DNA of 32,951 nucleotides from an uncultured Candidatus Saccharibacteria bacterium (GTDB lineage: Bacteria; Patescibacteriota; Saccharimonadia; Saccharimonadales; Saccharimonadaceae): contig CALIAC010000018.1 in the NCBI GenBank assembly GCA_938041555.1, forward strand, positions 1 through 32,951, written 5' to 3'. Shown piece by piece: positions 23,347 through 30,732 of this stretch. The notes under the pieces are model-generated. The model ran no database searches. It saw only the letters and a program-made list of their open reading frames with translations, and was not told where the DNA came from. Numbering within the stretch: position 1 is the first letter of the stretch; each line of letters begins with the position of its first letter. The position numbers were made by a program, and so were the translations under genes.

Positions 23347-23375
23347 TTGTCTATCGCCCCAGGCATAAGTATAAT
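23347..23375 (+). promoter_or_regulatory. Promoter of the gene at 23382, leaderless layout
   Basis: TTGTCT (23347-23352), 17 bases and TATAAT (23370-23375) precede ATG 23382 by exactly 6 bases. Confidence 0.65.
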
Positions 23376-23381
23376 AGGGAT

Positions 23382-24047
23382 ATGACGAAGCAATCTTACA
23401 AACGACGAAGTTTTCTTAGTGGCAGCACCTTTGCCATTATTGGGCTGGCACTGCTGGTGGTGCTCTTTGGTGGGTTTTCGGCCTGGGCCTACACCAACTA
23501 TACCGAGGCCAAGAGCAATCTCGATAGCAAGATTACCGCTGCGCAGGCTGAGGCCAAGAAGACGCAAGCAGACGAAGACGAGAAGAAATTTGCCGAGCGC
23601 GAAAAGCAGCCGATGCTGCAGTTCGTTGGGCCAGATGACTATGGCCGCCTGACCTTCGACTACCCCAAGACCTGGAGTGCCTACCAAGCCACTGATGTGA
23701 GCGAGGGTGGTGGGAAGACGTATGAGGCGTACCTCAACCCCCGCGTCGTGCCACCAATAACAGATACGCAGAAGATTGCCATTCGGATTAGCATCGAGCA
23801 GAAGATCTACGACAAAGCGGTGGCCGACTACGACAGCCAGATCAAAAAAGGTGAGCTGAAGTCGAGCGCCTGGAGCAACGACAAAGGCCTGACGGGCACG
23901 CGCCTGGAAGGGAACTTTAGCAAAGATATCCGCGGCACCGCAGTAGTGATCAAGATGCGCGATCGGACGCTCACGGTGCGGACAGATGCCGACGTATTTA
24001 ATAACGACTACGAAGCCCTGATAAAAACCATTAAATTTAACGAATAA
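23382..24047 (+). CDS. Membrane-anchored hypothetical protein, 221 aa
   Basis: A basic N-terminus and one transmembrane helix (about 12-38) are followed by a helical stalk (NYTEAKSNLDSKITAAQAEAKKTQADEDEKKFAEREK split over residues 40-75) and an external domain. That domain starts LTFDYPKTWSAY and shows strands with ...YEAYLNPRVVPP and ends FNNDYEALIKTIKFNE, a pattern seen in PsbP-like or DUF1795-type extracytoplasmic domains; I regard the resemblance as tentative. Confidence 0.7.
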   Translation: MTKQSYKRRSFLSGSTFAIIGLALLVVLFGGFSAWAYTNYTEAKSNLDSKITAAQAEAKKTQADEDEKKFAEREKQPMLQFVGPDDYGRLTFDYPKTWSAYQATDVSEGGGKTYEAYLNPRVVPPITDTQKIAIRISIEQKIYDKAVADYDSQIKKGELKSSAWSNDKGLTGTRLEGNFSKDIRGTAVVIKMRDRTLTVRTDADVFNNDYEALIKTIKFNE

Positions 24048-24073
24048 ATATAGAACATTGCGACGATCTGTGC

Positions 24074-24079
24074 TACAAT
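24074..24079 (+). promoter_or_regulatory. -10 box of the histidine kinase operon
   Basis: TACAAT, extended by TGC, is followed by 9 bases and ATG 24089. No -35 at standard spacing. Confidence 0.4.
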
Positions 24080-24088
24080 GCAGCTGGT

Positions 24089-24826
24089 ATGAGCACGGAG
24101 GGGAATGCGGTTATGATGAGCGGCGCTTCCTGGGGGGAGGCGTCGCTCTTTGTTGCGGCGGCACACGACCTCAAGTCGCCACTGGCGCTGCTGCGGCAAT
24201 TGGCGCTGAGCTTGGAGGCTGGTGGGCTGTCGCCAGTCGAGGTGGCCGAGCTAGCCCGGCGGATGGCACTCACCAGCGAGCGGGCCTTGCGTCTCACCAC
24301 CGACTTAACGCAGTCCACCCGTCTGCACGAAGAATTATTTGGCATCGAGCCGCTCAATCTGGCGTTGGTGGCGCGCGACGTCGTGGCCGAGCTCCAGCCA
24401 CTCTACGCAGCCAAGGGGCGTCGCCTGACGGTACGTGTGCCGCGGCGGGCAGTGGTGGGTCTTGGCAACCGCGACCTCCTGCGGCGCGTCCTGTGCAACT
24501 TCGCCGACAACGCACTTCACTACAGTGGCGAAGGCGATGCACCCGTGGTAGTGCGACTCTCCCGGCGAGCTGGCGGCCAGGTAATCCGCCTAGCAGTGCG
24601 CGATTACGGCCCAGCCATTCCGCCATCGCTCTGGCAGCAATTGGAGCAACGCCTTGGCGTCAGCGCACAGCCATTGCACAGCCGGCCAGGCAGCAGTGGC
24701 CTGGGGCTCTACATTGCAGGGCAATTTGCCAGCGCGATGGAGGCGCAGATTGGGGCAGTGCGGCACCGCGATGGCGCGACCTTCTACATCGATCTCCAGG
24801 CGGTGTATCAACAGAGGTTATTATGA
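24089..24826 (+). CDS. Soluble sensor histidine kinase without sensor domain
   Basis: The 245-residue protein goes straight into HisKA with H26 in AAAHDLKSPLALLRQLALSL, followed by the N-box NFADNALHYS (137-146), the D-box VRDYGPAIP and G2 SSGLGLYIA. No transmembrane helix or input domain precedes the H-box (25 residues only), so any signal must come through partner proteins. It overlaps the response regulator by four bases (ATGA) and ends in a Leu-Leu tail. The likely cognate pair is with the receiver at 24823. Confidence 0.92.
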   Translation: MSTEGNAVMMSGASWGEASLFVAAAHDLKSPLALLRQLALSLEAGGLSPVEVAELARRMALTSERALRLTTDLTQSTRLHEELFGIEPLNLALVARDVVAELQPLYAAKGRRLTVRVPRRAVVGLGNRDLLRRVLCNFADNALHYSGEGDAPVVVRLSRRAGGQVIRLAVRDYGPAIPPSLWQQLEQRLGVSAQPLHSRPGSSGLGLYIAGQFASAMEAQIGAVRHRDGATFYIDLQAVYQQRLL

Positions 24827-25215
24827 CGCAACCACCACCGCGGGTGTTGGTCATCGACGATGACCAATGGTTTGCTGAGCTGCAGCTTGCGGCGGTGCGG
24901 CGGGCTGGTGCGGCGCCCATCTATGCGGCCGATGTGCTGGCTGGCATAGCAGCGCTCGACGAGGCACTCCCAGCAGTGATCATCCTCGATATGTTCATGC
25001 CCGGGGGTAATGGCCTGGTGCTGCTCCACGAGCTGCAATCGTATAGCGACACAGCGCGCATCCCCATTATCATCTGTAGTAATAATGCGAGTGACATGAC
25101 GCTAGCCGATCTCGCACCCTACGGCGTGGTTGCTTTGCTAGACAAAACAACGATGCGCCCGAGCGACGTGAAAAACGTACTACGCAGGTACATCCCAAGC
25201 GAGGTAGCGGCATGA
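24823..25215 (+). CDS. Single-domain response regulator paired with the histidine kinase
   Basis: The 130-residue protein is a receiver domain only. DDD lies in VLVIDDDQWF, the phospho-acceptor is D56 in IILDMFMPGGNG, the switch residue is a Ser (ICSNNAS) and the Lys is K108 in LLDKTTM. It has no DNA-binding domain. ATG 24823 overlaps the kinase stop; its own stop overlaps the recO start (ATGA), so the three genes are translationally coupled. Confidence 0.92.
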   Translation: MTQPPPRVLVIDDDQWFAELQLAAVRRAGAAPIYAADVLAGIAALDEALPAVIILDMFMPGGNGLVLLHELQSYSDTARIPIIICSNNASDMTLADLAPYGVVALLDKTTMRPSDVKNVLRRYIPSEVAA

Positions 25216-25886
25216 GTATGCAGCGCACCACAGCAATCGTTCTGCGCCGCACCAACTATGGCGAGGCCGACCGTGTATTGCAATTGCTCACGCCAGAAGG
25301 GCAGCGGGCGGTAATTGCCAAGGGTGTCCGGCGCGAGAAGAGTCGGCTGGCTGGGGCAGTTGAACTCTTTGCGATCAGCGATGTCGTCATCCGTCAGGGG
25401 CGCAGTGAGCTGGGCGTGCTAACACAGGCCCGCCTGACGAAGTATTATCAGACAATCGTGGCCGATTATGACCGTCTGCAAGCTGGCTATGCCGCCATCC
25501 AACTGGTGGCGCAGGCCAGCCGCATGCTGGATGAGCCGGCCTGGTATGAGGTACTGCGCTTGGTATATGAGGGGCTCGACCAGCCCAGTGTGCCCGTCAT
25601 GCTCACCCAAGCCTGGCTAGCTATCCACTATGCGGTGCTGCAGGGCTACGAGCTTAACCTAGTGCGTGACGTCGTAGGCCAGCCCCTCCAGCCCGAGCGG
25701 CGGTATATGTATGACGGGTCAGAACGTGGCCTGCGCCTCAGCGACCAAGGCGATATCACCGCAGCGCACATCAAGCTGCTCCGCCTGCTCGCCACGCGCC
25801 CACCCACAGTAGTAGCACAGGTCGGTGGCGTACTGACTATTCTGCCCGAATGCTGGCTTGTCGCGCGGCAGCATGCCGGGGTGTAA
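25212..25886 (+). CDS. recO: DNA repair protein RecO
   Basis: RecO loads RecA with RecR in RecF-pathway repair. The 224-residue protein has the N-terminal OB-fold (TTAIVLRRTNYGEADRVLQLLTPEGQRAVIAKGVRREKS split in the sequence) and the all-helical C-terminal part. The Cys4 zinc finger found in many RecO proteins is absent, as it also is in E. coli. The start overlaps the upstream gene. Confidence 0.9.
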   Translation: MSMQRTTAIVLRRTNYGEADRVLQLLTPEGQRAVIAKGVRREKSRLAGAVELFAISDVVIRQGRSELGVLTQARLTKYYQTIVADYDRLQAGYAAIQLVAQASRMLDEPAWYEVLRLVYEGLDQPSVPVMLTQAWLAIHYAVLQGYELNLVRDVVGQPLQPERRYMYDGSERGLRLSDQGDITAAHIKLLRLLATRPPTVVAQVGGVLTILPECWLVARQHAGV

Positions 25887-25917
25887 TGCTATAGCTTGAA
25901 TTGCAAAACCTTCCTAT

Positions 25918-26040
25918 CGCCCCCCCATAGCAACTCACCGCACCGAAAATGTTCCGGCCAGAACATGCAGCAGAGCTCTTCCGTCTGTTTGATCGCTGGC
26001 CTCCATATATTTCCTTGTTCGGTAAGTTGCTTGGGGGGTA
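25918..26040. ncRNA. Candidate structured RNA between recO and glyS
   Basis: CCCCCC-A-U-AGCAACU (25921-25935) can pair over 90 bases with AGUUGCUUGGGGGG (26025-26038): 14 base pairs with one bulged U. Inside, ACCGAA (25942-25947) pairs with UUCGGU (26018-26023), then AUGUUC/GAACAU (25949-25966) forms a hairpin and CAGC/GCUG (25968-25998) another, giving a junction. Strand is undecided because the pairing works in both. It does not match the tmRNA, RNase P, SRP or T-box signatures I know. There is no T-run terminator. The rest of 25887-26112 shows no gene. Confidence 0.35.
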
Positions 26041-26112
26041 GAGCGTGAGGTTATTGAGATGGAGGCATTAATGCTGCGTATAGCCATAAGACATACTCTA
26101 CTTAAGAAATGC

Positions 26113-26118
26113 TATAAT
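26113..26118 (+). promoter_or_regulatory. Extended -10 box of glyS
   Basis: TGCTATAAT at 26111-26118 puts the transcription start near 26125, so the GTG start at 26176 has a leader of about 50 bases. Any longer N-terminal reading that begins upstream of this box would not be transcribed from it. Confidence 0.55.
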
Positions 26119-26145
26119 AATACCAAAGAACCAATCATGAAGCTG

Positions 26146-26162
26146 CCGCGTTGCCAACGCGG
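26146..26162 (+). promoter_or_regulatory. Leader hairpin before the glyS Shine-Dalgarno
   Basis: CCGCGTT and AACGCGG form a perfect 7-bp stem around a GCC loop. The stem abuts GAGAAAGGA, so the hairpin ends where the ribosome binding site starts. It may set accessibility of the site or stabilise the mRNA 5' end. Confidence 0.4.
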
Positions 26163-26175
26163 AGAAAGGACGCGT

Positions 26176-27531
26176 GTGAGTAGCGCAACGAGCAACGTAA
26201 CAATGGAAGCAATTATTAGCCTGTGCAAGCGCCGCGGCTTTATTTATCAGGGGTCGGATGTCTATGGCGGTCTTTCTGGCACCTGGGATTATGGTCCGCT
26301 GGGTGTGCAGCTGAAGCGCAATATCATGAATTTGTGGTGGCGCCGGTTTGTTGACGAGCGCGACGATATGTACGGTGTTGACGCGGCGATTTTGATGAAT
26401 CAGAAAGTCTGGCAGGCCAGTGGGCATGTGGATACCTTTGTCGATCCGCTGTGTGAAGACACGGTCAATCACCGACGCTACCGCACCGATCATATCCTCA
26501 AAGATAATGGCGTTGACGCCGATGGTATGACCATGGAACAGATGGATGCGGTAATTGCTGAACAAGGCATTAAGAGCCCCGACGGCAATCCGCTGAGCAA
26601 ATCGCGCACCTTCAACATGATGTTTAAAACGCACGTTGGCGCGACTGAGAGTGAGGACAGTATTTCTTATCTCCGCCCAGAAACTGCCCAGGGCATCTTC
26701 ACCAATTTCAAAAACGTCGTCGACAGTTTCTACCCGAACTTGCCGTTTGGTATCGCTCAGCAGGGCAAGGCGTTTCGCAATGAGATTGCGCCGCGCGATT
26801 TCGTCTTCCGCTCTCGAGAGTTTGAGCAGATGGAGATTGAATATTTTGTCGATCCTGAGCACTGGCAGGAGGCGTTTGATGAGCTACTCGCCAGCACGCA
26901 TGCGTTCTTGGCAGAACTGGGCCTTAAACAAGAGCACATCCACGAGCTAGATGTGCCGGCAGAGGATCGGGCACATTACAGCAAAAAGACGATTGATATC
27001 GAATACGACTATCCGATTGGCCGTGAGGAGCTGATGGGCATCGCGTATCGCACCGATTTTGACCTCATGAACATCCAGCGTGCCAGTGGTAAGAGCATGG
27101 AGTACACCGTCAAGGGAACGAATACGAAATTTGTTCCGCATGTGATTGAGCCAAGCTTTGGTGTGGAGCGGGCGCTGATGGCGGTGCTGGCCAGTAGCTA
27201 CCGCGAGGATGAACAAAATGGCGAAAAGCGGGTGTATTTGGCGTTGCCAGAGCATTTGGCGCCGGTCAAATTTGCCGTTTCACCGCTACTCAAAAACAAG
27301 CCAGAATTGGTAGAAAAAGCCCGCGAAGTCTACGCCCAGCTCGCCAAAGCCAACCCAGGTCGAGTGATGTGGGACGACAACGGCAACATCGGCAAACGCT
27401 ACCGCCGCCAAGACGAAATCGGCACGCCGCACTGCGTGGTCATCGACTTCCAGACGCTGGAGGACAGTACGGTCACGGTGCGCGAGCGGGATACGACGGA
27501 GCAGCGGCGGGTGAGTGTTAAAGAATTGTAA
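26176..27531 (+). CDS. glyS: Glycyl-tRNA synthetase, single-chain (alpha2) type
   Basis: This class II enzyme charges tRNA-Gly. I choose GTG 26176 because AAAGGA ends 5 bases before it, giving 451 residues; in-frame ATG 26203 or ATG 26137 are the alternatives. MEAIISLCKRRGFIYQGSDVYGGLSGTWDYGPLGVQLKRN is the canonical beginning (given here in two blocks of motif, residues about 10-50). Motif 2 is in FRNEIAPRDFVFRSREFEQMEIEYF, RPETAQGIFTNFKN precedes it, and PHVIEPSFGVERALMAVL is motif 3. The C-terminal anticodon domain (LAPVKFAVSPL...KRYRRQDEIGTPHCVVIDF) is complete. This is the archaeal/eukaryal-like form, not the GlyQ-GlyS tetramer. Confidence 0.95.
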   Translation: MSSATSNVTMEAIISLCKRRGFIYQGSDVYGGLSGTWDYGPLGVQLKRNIMNLWWRRFVDERDDMYGVDAAILMNQKVWQASGHVDTFVDPLCEDTVNHRRYRTDHILKDNGVDADGMTMEQMDAVIAEQGIKSPDGNPLSKSRTFNMMFKTHVGATESEDSISYLRPETAQGIFTNFKNVVDSFYPNLPFGIAQQGKAFRNEIAPRDFVFRSREFEQMEIEYFVDPEHWQEAFDELLASTHAFLAELGLKQEHIHELDVPAEDRAHYSKKTIDIEYDYPIGREELMGIAYRTDFDLMNIQRASGKSMEYTVKGTNTKFVPHVIEPSFGVERALMAVLASSYREDEQNGEKRVYLALPEHLAPVKFAVSPLLKNKPELVEKAREVYAQLAKANPGRVMWDDNGNIGKRYRRQDEIGTPHCVVIDFQTLEDSTVTVRERDTTEQRRVSVKEL

Positions 27532-27536
27532 GAAGA

Positions 27537-28295
27537 ATGACTAAGCATGCAGCAGAGAAGAGTCTTAATATACAAAATCGTCTCTTTCAAGAATATCAAG
27601 ATGCCTATTATAAAACGAAGAACCTCCCTCTAGCTCTAAAAAAGCTAGAAGAGCTACTAGAAATAACTAGCTTAAAGCAGTTTGTCTCATATCTTATAGT
27701 CGACGTATATACCCAAATGGGCAAACCTGCCGAGGAGGCGTACAAAATTGCAAATAAGGGCATCCAGTATCCATATCCCTTTTCTGGGTTATATAAGCAA
27801 CATGCTGAGTTGGTCCTTGAAACTGGTAGCAGTAAAAATGATCTTGAAATAGCACTCTCATCTATAAATGAGGCTATCCATCTATACAACCAGGAAAGTA
27901 GTAATGAGAACATTGATGACATAGTGCGTAATGTTGATTCATTAAAATATTGGTTTGAGAATAAAACCAAGACTCGTATGGAGATGGCTAATTTGCAGAG
28001 TGATATCAAGAGTCTTATATATAGCCGAACTCTGTATGATGGAGTGCAACGGGCTTATAGTGAAATGGAAAAAGATATACAGCAGATAAAGCGTGATATG
28101 ATCCAGGAGAAACAGAGAACGATTGAATTAATGGCACTGTTTGCAGCAATAATCGCGCTCATCCTTTCGAATGTTCAAGCTTTGTCGCAAGAGAAAGAGT
28201 GGTGGCATATTCTTATAGTCAATGGCTCACTATTGATCGCATTAACGTGGATTATGTGTTTAGTGTGGATGATTGGTCGTAGCAAAAATAAGTAG
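27537..28295 (+). CDS. Coiled-coil membrane protein of unknown function, AT-rich
   Basis: The 252-residue protein has a helical N-terminal half with TPR-like spacing (YYKTKNLPLALKKLEELLE, then GKPAEEAYKIANKG and DLEIALSSINEAIHLYNQE), a coiled-coil (about 145-195) and two transmembrane helices at the C-terminus (about 200-218 and 228-248) with a short cytoplasmic or outer tail. Codon use is visibly AT-rich compared with the rest of the window. ATG is 5 bases after the glyS stop and a weak AAGAAG precedes it. Family unknown; the neighbour is a NYN nuclease gene, so a nucleic-acid related or defence role is conceivable but not shown. Confidence 0.7.
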   Translation: MTKHAAEKSLNIQNRLFQEYQDAYYKTKNLPLALKKLEELLEITSLKQFVSYLIVDVYTQMGKPAEEAYKIANKGIQYPYPFSGLYKQHAELVLETGSSKNDLEIALSSINEAIHLYNQESSNENIDDIVRNVDSLKYWFENKTKTRMEMANLQSDIKSLIYSRTLYDGVQRAYSEMEKDIQQIKRDMIQEKQRTIELMALFAAIIALILSNVQALSQEKEWWHILIVNGSLLIALTWIMCLVWMIGRSKNK

Positions 28296-28305
28296 AGTGA
28301 TTATT

Positions 28306-28314
28306 TGCTATAAT
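28306..28314 (+). promoter_or_regulatory. Extended -10 box of the NYN gene, leaderless layout
   Basis: TTGCTATAAT ends at 28314 and AGTGCC (6 bases) separates it from ATG 28321. Confidence 0.55.
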
Positions 28315-28320
28315 AGTGCC

Positions 28321-28851
28321 ATGAGTCAATGTAAAACGGGTAATTATGCTTTTATTGATGGACAGAATTTGTATCGCGGCACGGCAAAAACCCAGCCGGC
28401 ATGGCAGATTGATTTAACACGCTTTCGCATTTATTTGCACGAAAAATATCATGTCGAAAAAGCATTTTATTATCTTGGCTATACCATAGATGGTCCGCAA
28501 GCGGAAAAATTATATGAAGAGATTTAGTCAGCTGGATTTATTCTTGTGTTTCGTCAGCATAATTCTGCAATGTTGAGTCACAAAAAGGGTAATGTTGATT
28601 CAGATATCATTTTTAGTATCATGAAGCGGCTCTATAAAGGTGAGCCGTTCGAAAAGGTTATACTTATCTCTGGTGATGGTGATTATAAGATGTTGGTTGA
28701 TTTTCTGATTGAGCATGGGAGGTTTGCTAAAATATTATTCCCGAATGCACGATACCGCTCATCACTATACAAGGATATTTCGGCAAACTATTACGCAAGC
28801 TTGGATGAACCAGCTGTCAGGCGCAAAATAGAAAAAGAAAAGGGTCCTTAG
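28321..28851 (+). pseudogene. NYN-domain (LabA/DUF88-type) nuclease gene with an in-frame TAG
   Basis: The frame reads NYAFIDGQNLYRG (D13), then AFYYLGYTIDGPQAEKLYEEI, then TAG at 28525-28527, and continues in the same frame with SAGFILVFRQHNSAM, KKGNVDSDIIFSIMKR (acid pair near 93 and 95) and LISGDGDYKMLVDFLIEHG (Asp near 119 and 121). All acidic residues of the NYN/PIN-like active site are therefore present, but on both sides of one stop codon. The Asp cluster would be needed together. UAG ends several intact genes here, so it is not globally read as sense. This is one point mutation away from an intact 176-codon gene: a young pseudogene, read-through, or a sequencing error. Confidence 0.8.
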
Positions 28852-28874
28852 CAATTAACCGTTCGGAACCTTTT
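28837..28874 (+). terminator. Terminator-like hairpin after the NYN gene
   Basis: AAAAGGGTCC pairs with GGAACCTTTT (one mismatch) around a 17-base loop; the right arm supplies the T-run. The stop codon of the NYN gene lies in the loop. Confidence 0.5.
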
Positions 28875-28961
28875 CGTCTTAATATCTCTATTGTAACAAA
28901 AAGATAGAAAGAAGACAAATAAACTGATTAAAGAAGCAAATAGTGAGAAAGAAATAAGGAT

Positions 28962-28969
28962 GCTATAAT
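28962..28969 (+). promoter_or_regulatory. Extended -10 box of the NUDIX gene
   Basis: TGCTATAAT is followed by 7 bases and ATG 28977, near-leaderless. Confidence 0.55.
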
Positions 28970-28976
28970 TACTCTC

Positions 28977-29453
28977 ATGCCAAAAAGTACCAACGGACAC
29001 CTCATTACGCACAATGCAGACGGAATAGTCCGCCACGATTACCTCTACCGCATCTCCCTCAAAGCATTAATATATAACGACGCTGGGCAGATCTTGGTTG
29101 TCAAAGAAATTGATCGGCCGTTTTGGGATTTGCCTGGTGGCGGAATGGATTATGATGAGACGATTGAGTCGTCGCTGAAACGTGAACTACACGAAGAAGT
29201 TGGCTACAAGGGCGATGTGCGCTATCAAATTTTTGACGCATCGGATCAGATATATATTGAGCGGCTTGATGCGTATCAAATCTGTTTTTATTGCCGCGTT
29301 TGGCCCGAGAACTTCGACTTTGCACCAGGAGAGGAGGGTGATGATGTGATGTTCATCAGCCCTGACAACCTACAAGGCACCGGTTATGATGCGACCGATC
29401 GGGCATATGCGGCGCACAAGAAATGGCAACAACTGTATAGTGCTTCGACTTGA
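28977..29453 (+). CDS. NUDIX hydrolase
   Basis: The 158-residue protein carries a perfect NUDIX box GX5EX7REUXEEXGU at residues 55-77 (GGMDYDE...LKRELHEEVGY). The fold starts YRISLKALIYNDAGQILVV and ends YAAHKKWQQLY. Nudix enzymes cleave nucleoside diphosphates linked to another group; the substrate cannot be read from the sequence. Composition returns toward that of the chromosome, although still somewhat AT-rich. The following 29454-29640 has a TATAAT (29480-29485) but no supportable gene after it. Confidence 0.9.
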   Translation: MPKSTNGHLITHNADGIVRHDYLYRISLKALIYNDAGQILVVKEIDRPFWDLPGGGMDYDETIESSLKRELHEEVGYKGDVRYQIFDASDQIYIERLDAYQICFYCRVWPENFDFAPGEEGDDVMFISPDNLQGTGYDATDRAYAAHKKWQQLYSAST

Positions 29454-29644
29454 ATCCGTCTCCCGTCGAGGTTTTTGGTATAATCATTGATTGCCAAAAC
29501 TTCTTATATAAAGCTGCTGAGATTAGTAAAGTAATGAATGGCCAAGAGAGCACTGAGCATTCGATAGATATACTACAGTAAGTGAACCACATCGGTACTG
29601 GTCACCAATTATCTATATAAGTAAATAGCGAGAAAAGCTTCAAG

Positions 29645-29661
29645 GTGGTATAATCACCTCA
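29645..29661 (+). promoter_or_regulatory. Promoter -10 with overlapping inverted repeat, before the CPBP gene
   Basis: AGGTG-GTATAAT-CACCT is an inverted repeat whose 7-base centre is the -10 TATAAT (extended by TGG). A protein bound here would block RNA polymerase directly, so it reads as an operator. The ATG is at 29697 after a 40-base leader with AAAGGCTAGG. Confidence 0.45.
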
Positions 29662-29696
29662 TACGAACAAAATCACAAAAGGCTAGGTGTATACAT

Positions 29697-30671
29697 ATGA
29701 GTAACACGACAGAAAAAACATCTAATTCACTCCCTCTCATTAAAAAAGAGCATCGCAACAAAGTACTCATCACCCTCTTTCTCTTGACGGCACTCGCCGG
29801 AGGTGGTTACTGGGCGGTTGTAGCTGCGACTGGCAGTAGCGCGCCGCCAGTAGCGCTAGCATTGCGCTTGGCGTACATCGCGGTTTTGTATATGCCGGTG
29901 CCACTGTATACGCTCTTACTAAGTCGATTTATGCTTGGCATACCAATACCATTTCGTGCGTTGTTATCATTAAAGCATATCACCGTGAAGAAGTATGCAT
30001 TGGTCGCTGGGCTATTCTTGGCCTGGGCAGTATTGATGATAGGCTCCGTTGCGGTTCTTGGCTGGCTGTGGCCAGAGACTTTTGGGCATCTGGCAACGAC
30101 TAATAGACACTTGGTGCACAACCTTGAGAAGCTCATCGGCACATCGGTCGATACTAGCGCGATGAATATGCCACCAACACCGCTTGCCATGCTGCCACTT
30201 GGTATCTTTGGTGCATTGATGGCCGGGCTAACGGTAAATGCGATCTTTGCGATGGCGGAAGAGATTATGTGGCGTGGTTACCTTGCGCAGGCATTTGCCG
30301 GACGGCCATTTTGCAAGAAATATGTGACGATTGGTGTGCTGTGGGGGCTGTGGCATATTCCACTGATTGCTCTAGGGTATAACTATGGCACAGCGAACGC
30401 GCTTCCGGGGTCGGTGTTGTTCATTGGATTTTGTGTGGTGATGTCGCTTGTGCTTGGTTTCGTCGTTGAGCGAACCCGAAGTGTGTGGCTTGCTGCGGTG
30501 CTGCATGGGACGTTTAATGGCTTCTCGCAAGTTATGCTACTTCTGGTCGTTGGTGGGAGTTCGCTGTTGGCTAGCTCAGCAGTAGGCGTTGTCTCGCTTG
30601 TGGCGTGGCTGGTAGTATTTGTGGGTTGTTATATACGCACTACTTTTGCATCTGTCACGGAGCGAGCATAA
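29697..30671 (+). CDS. CPBP-family intramembrane metalloprotease (CAAX/Abi type)
   Basis: The 324-residue protein has about eight transmembrane helices. The catalytic motifs are EExxxR (188-193, EEIMWRG), HxxP (H220 in WGLWHIPL) and H270 with Asn in LHGTFNG. CPBP proteases process prenylated proteins in eukaryotes and protect producers against bacteriocins in bacteria (Abi). Substrate here unknown. The promoter overlaps a possible operator, which suggests regulated expression. Confidence 0.9.
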   Translation: MSNTTEKTSNSLPLIKKEHRNKVLITLFLLTALAGGGYWAVVAATGSSAPPVALALRLAYIAVLYMPVPLYTLLLSRFMLGIPIPFRALLSLKHITVKKYALVAGLFLAWAVLMIGSVAVLGWLWPETFGHLATTNRHLVHNLEKLIGTSVDTSAMNMPPTPLAMLPLGIFGALMAGLTVNAIFAMAEEIMWRGYLAQAFAGRPFCKKYVTIGVLWGLWHIPLIALGYNYGTANALPGSVLFIGFCVVMSLVLGFVVERTRSVWLAAVLHGTFNGFSQVMLLLVVGGSSLLASSAVGVVSLVAWLVVFVGCYIRTTFASVTERA

Positions 30672-30720
30672 GCGGACTGTCTCATTTAGGAGGGTCGATT
30701 TCGCTAAACTATTATAGAGG

Positions 30721-30726
30721 TATAAT
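30721..30726 (+). promoter_or_regulatory. -10 box of the gene at 30733, leaderless layout
   Basis: TATAAT is followed by AAAATC (6 bases) and ATG 30733. Confidence 0.55.
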
Positions 30727-30732
30727 AAAATC

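Noticed and set aside
26120..26176. T-box riboswitch for glyS
   Set aside because: There is no UGGNACCGCG antiterminator motif and no specifier stem; only a small hairpin is present.
28525..28527. Reassignment of UAG to an amino acid
   Set aside because: TAG closes secA, the M16 peptidase, raiA and prfB at positions where the protein families end, so it works as a stop here.
29454..29640. Small gene after the TATAAT at 29480
   Set aside because: The frame starting 6 bases after it stops after six codons; the other short frame lacks a credible start.
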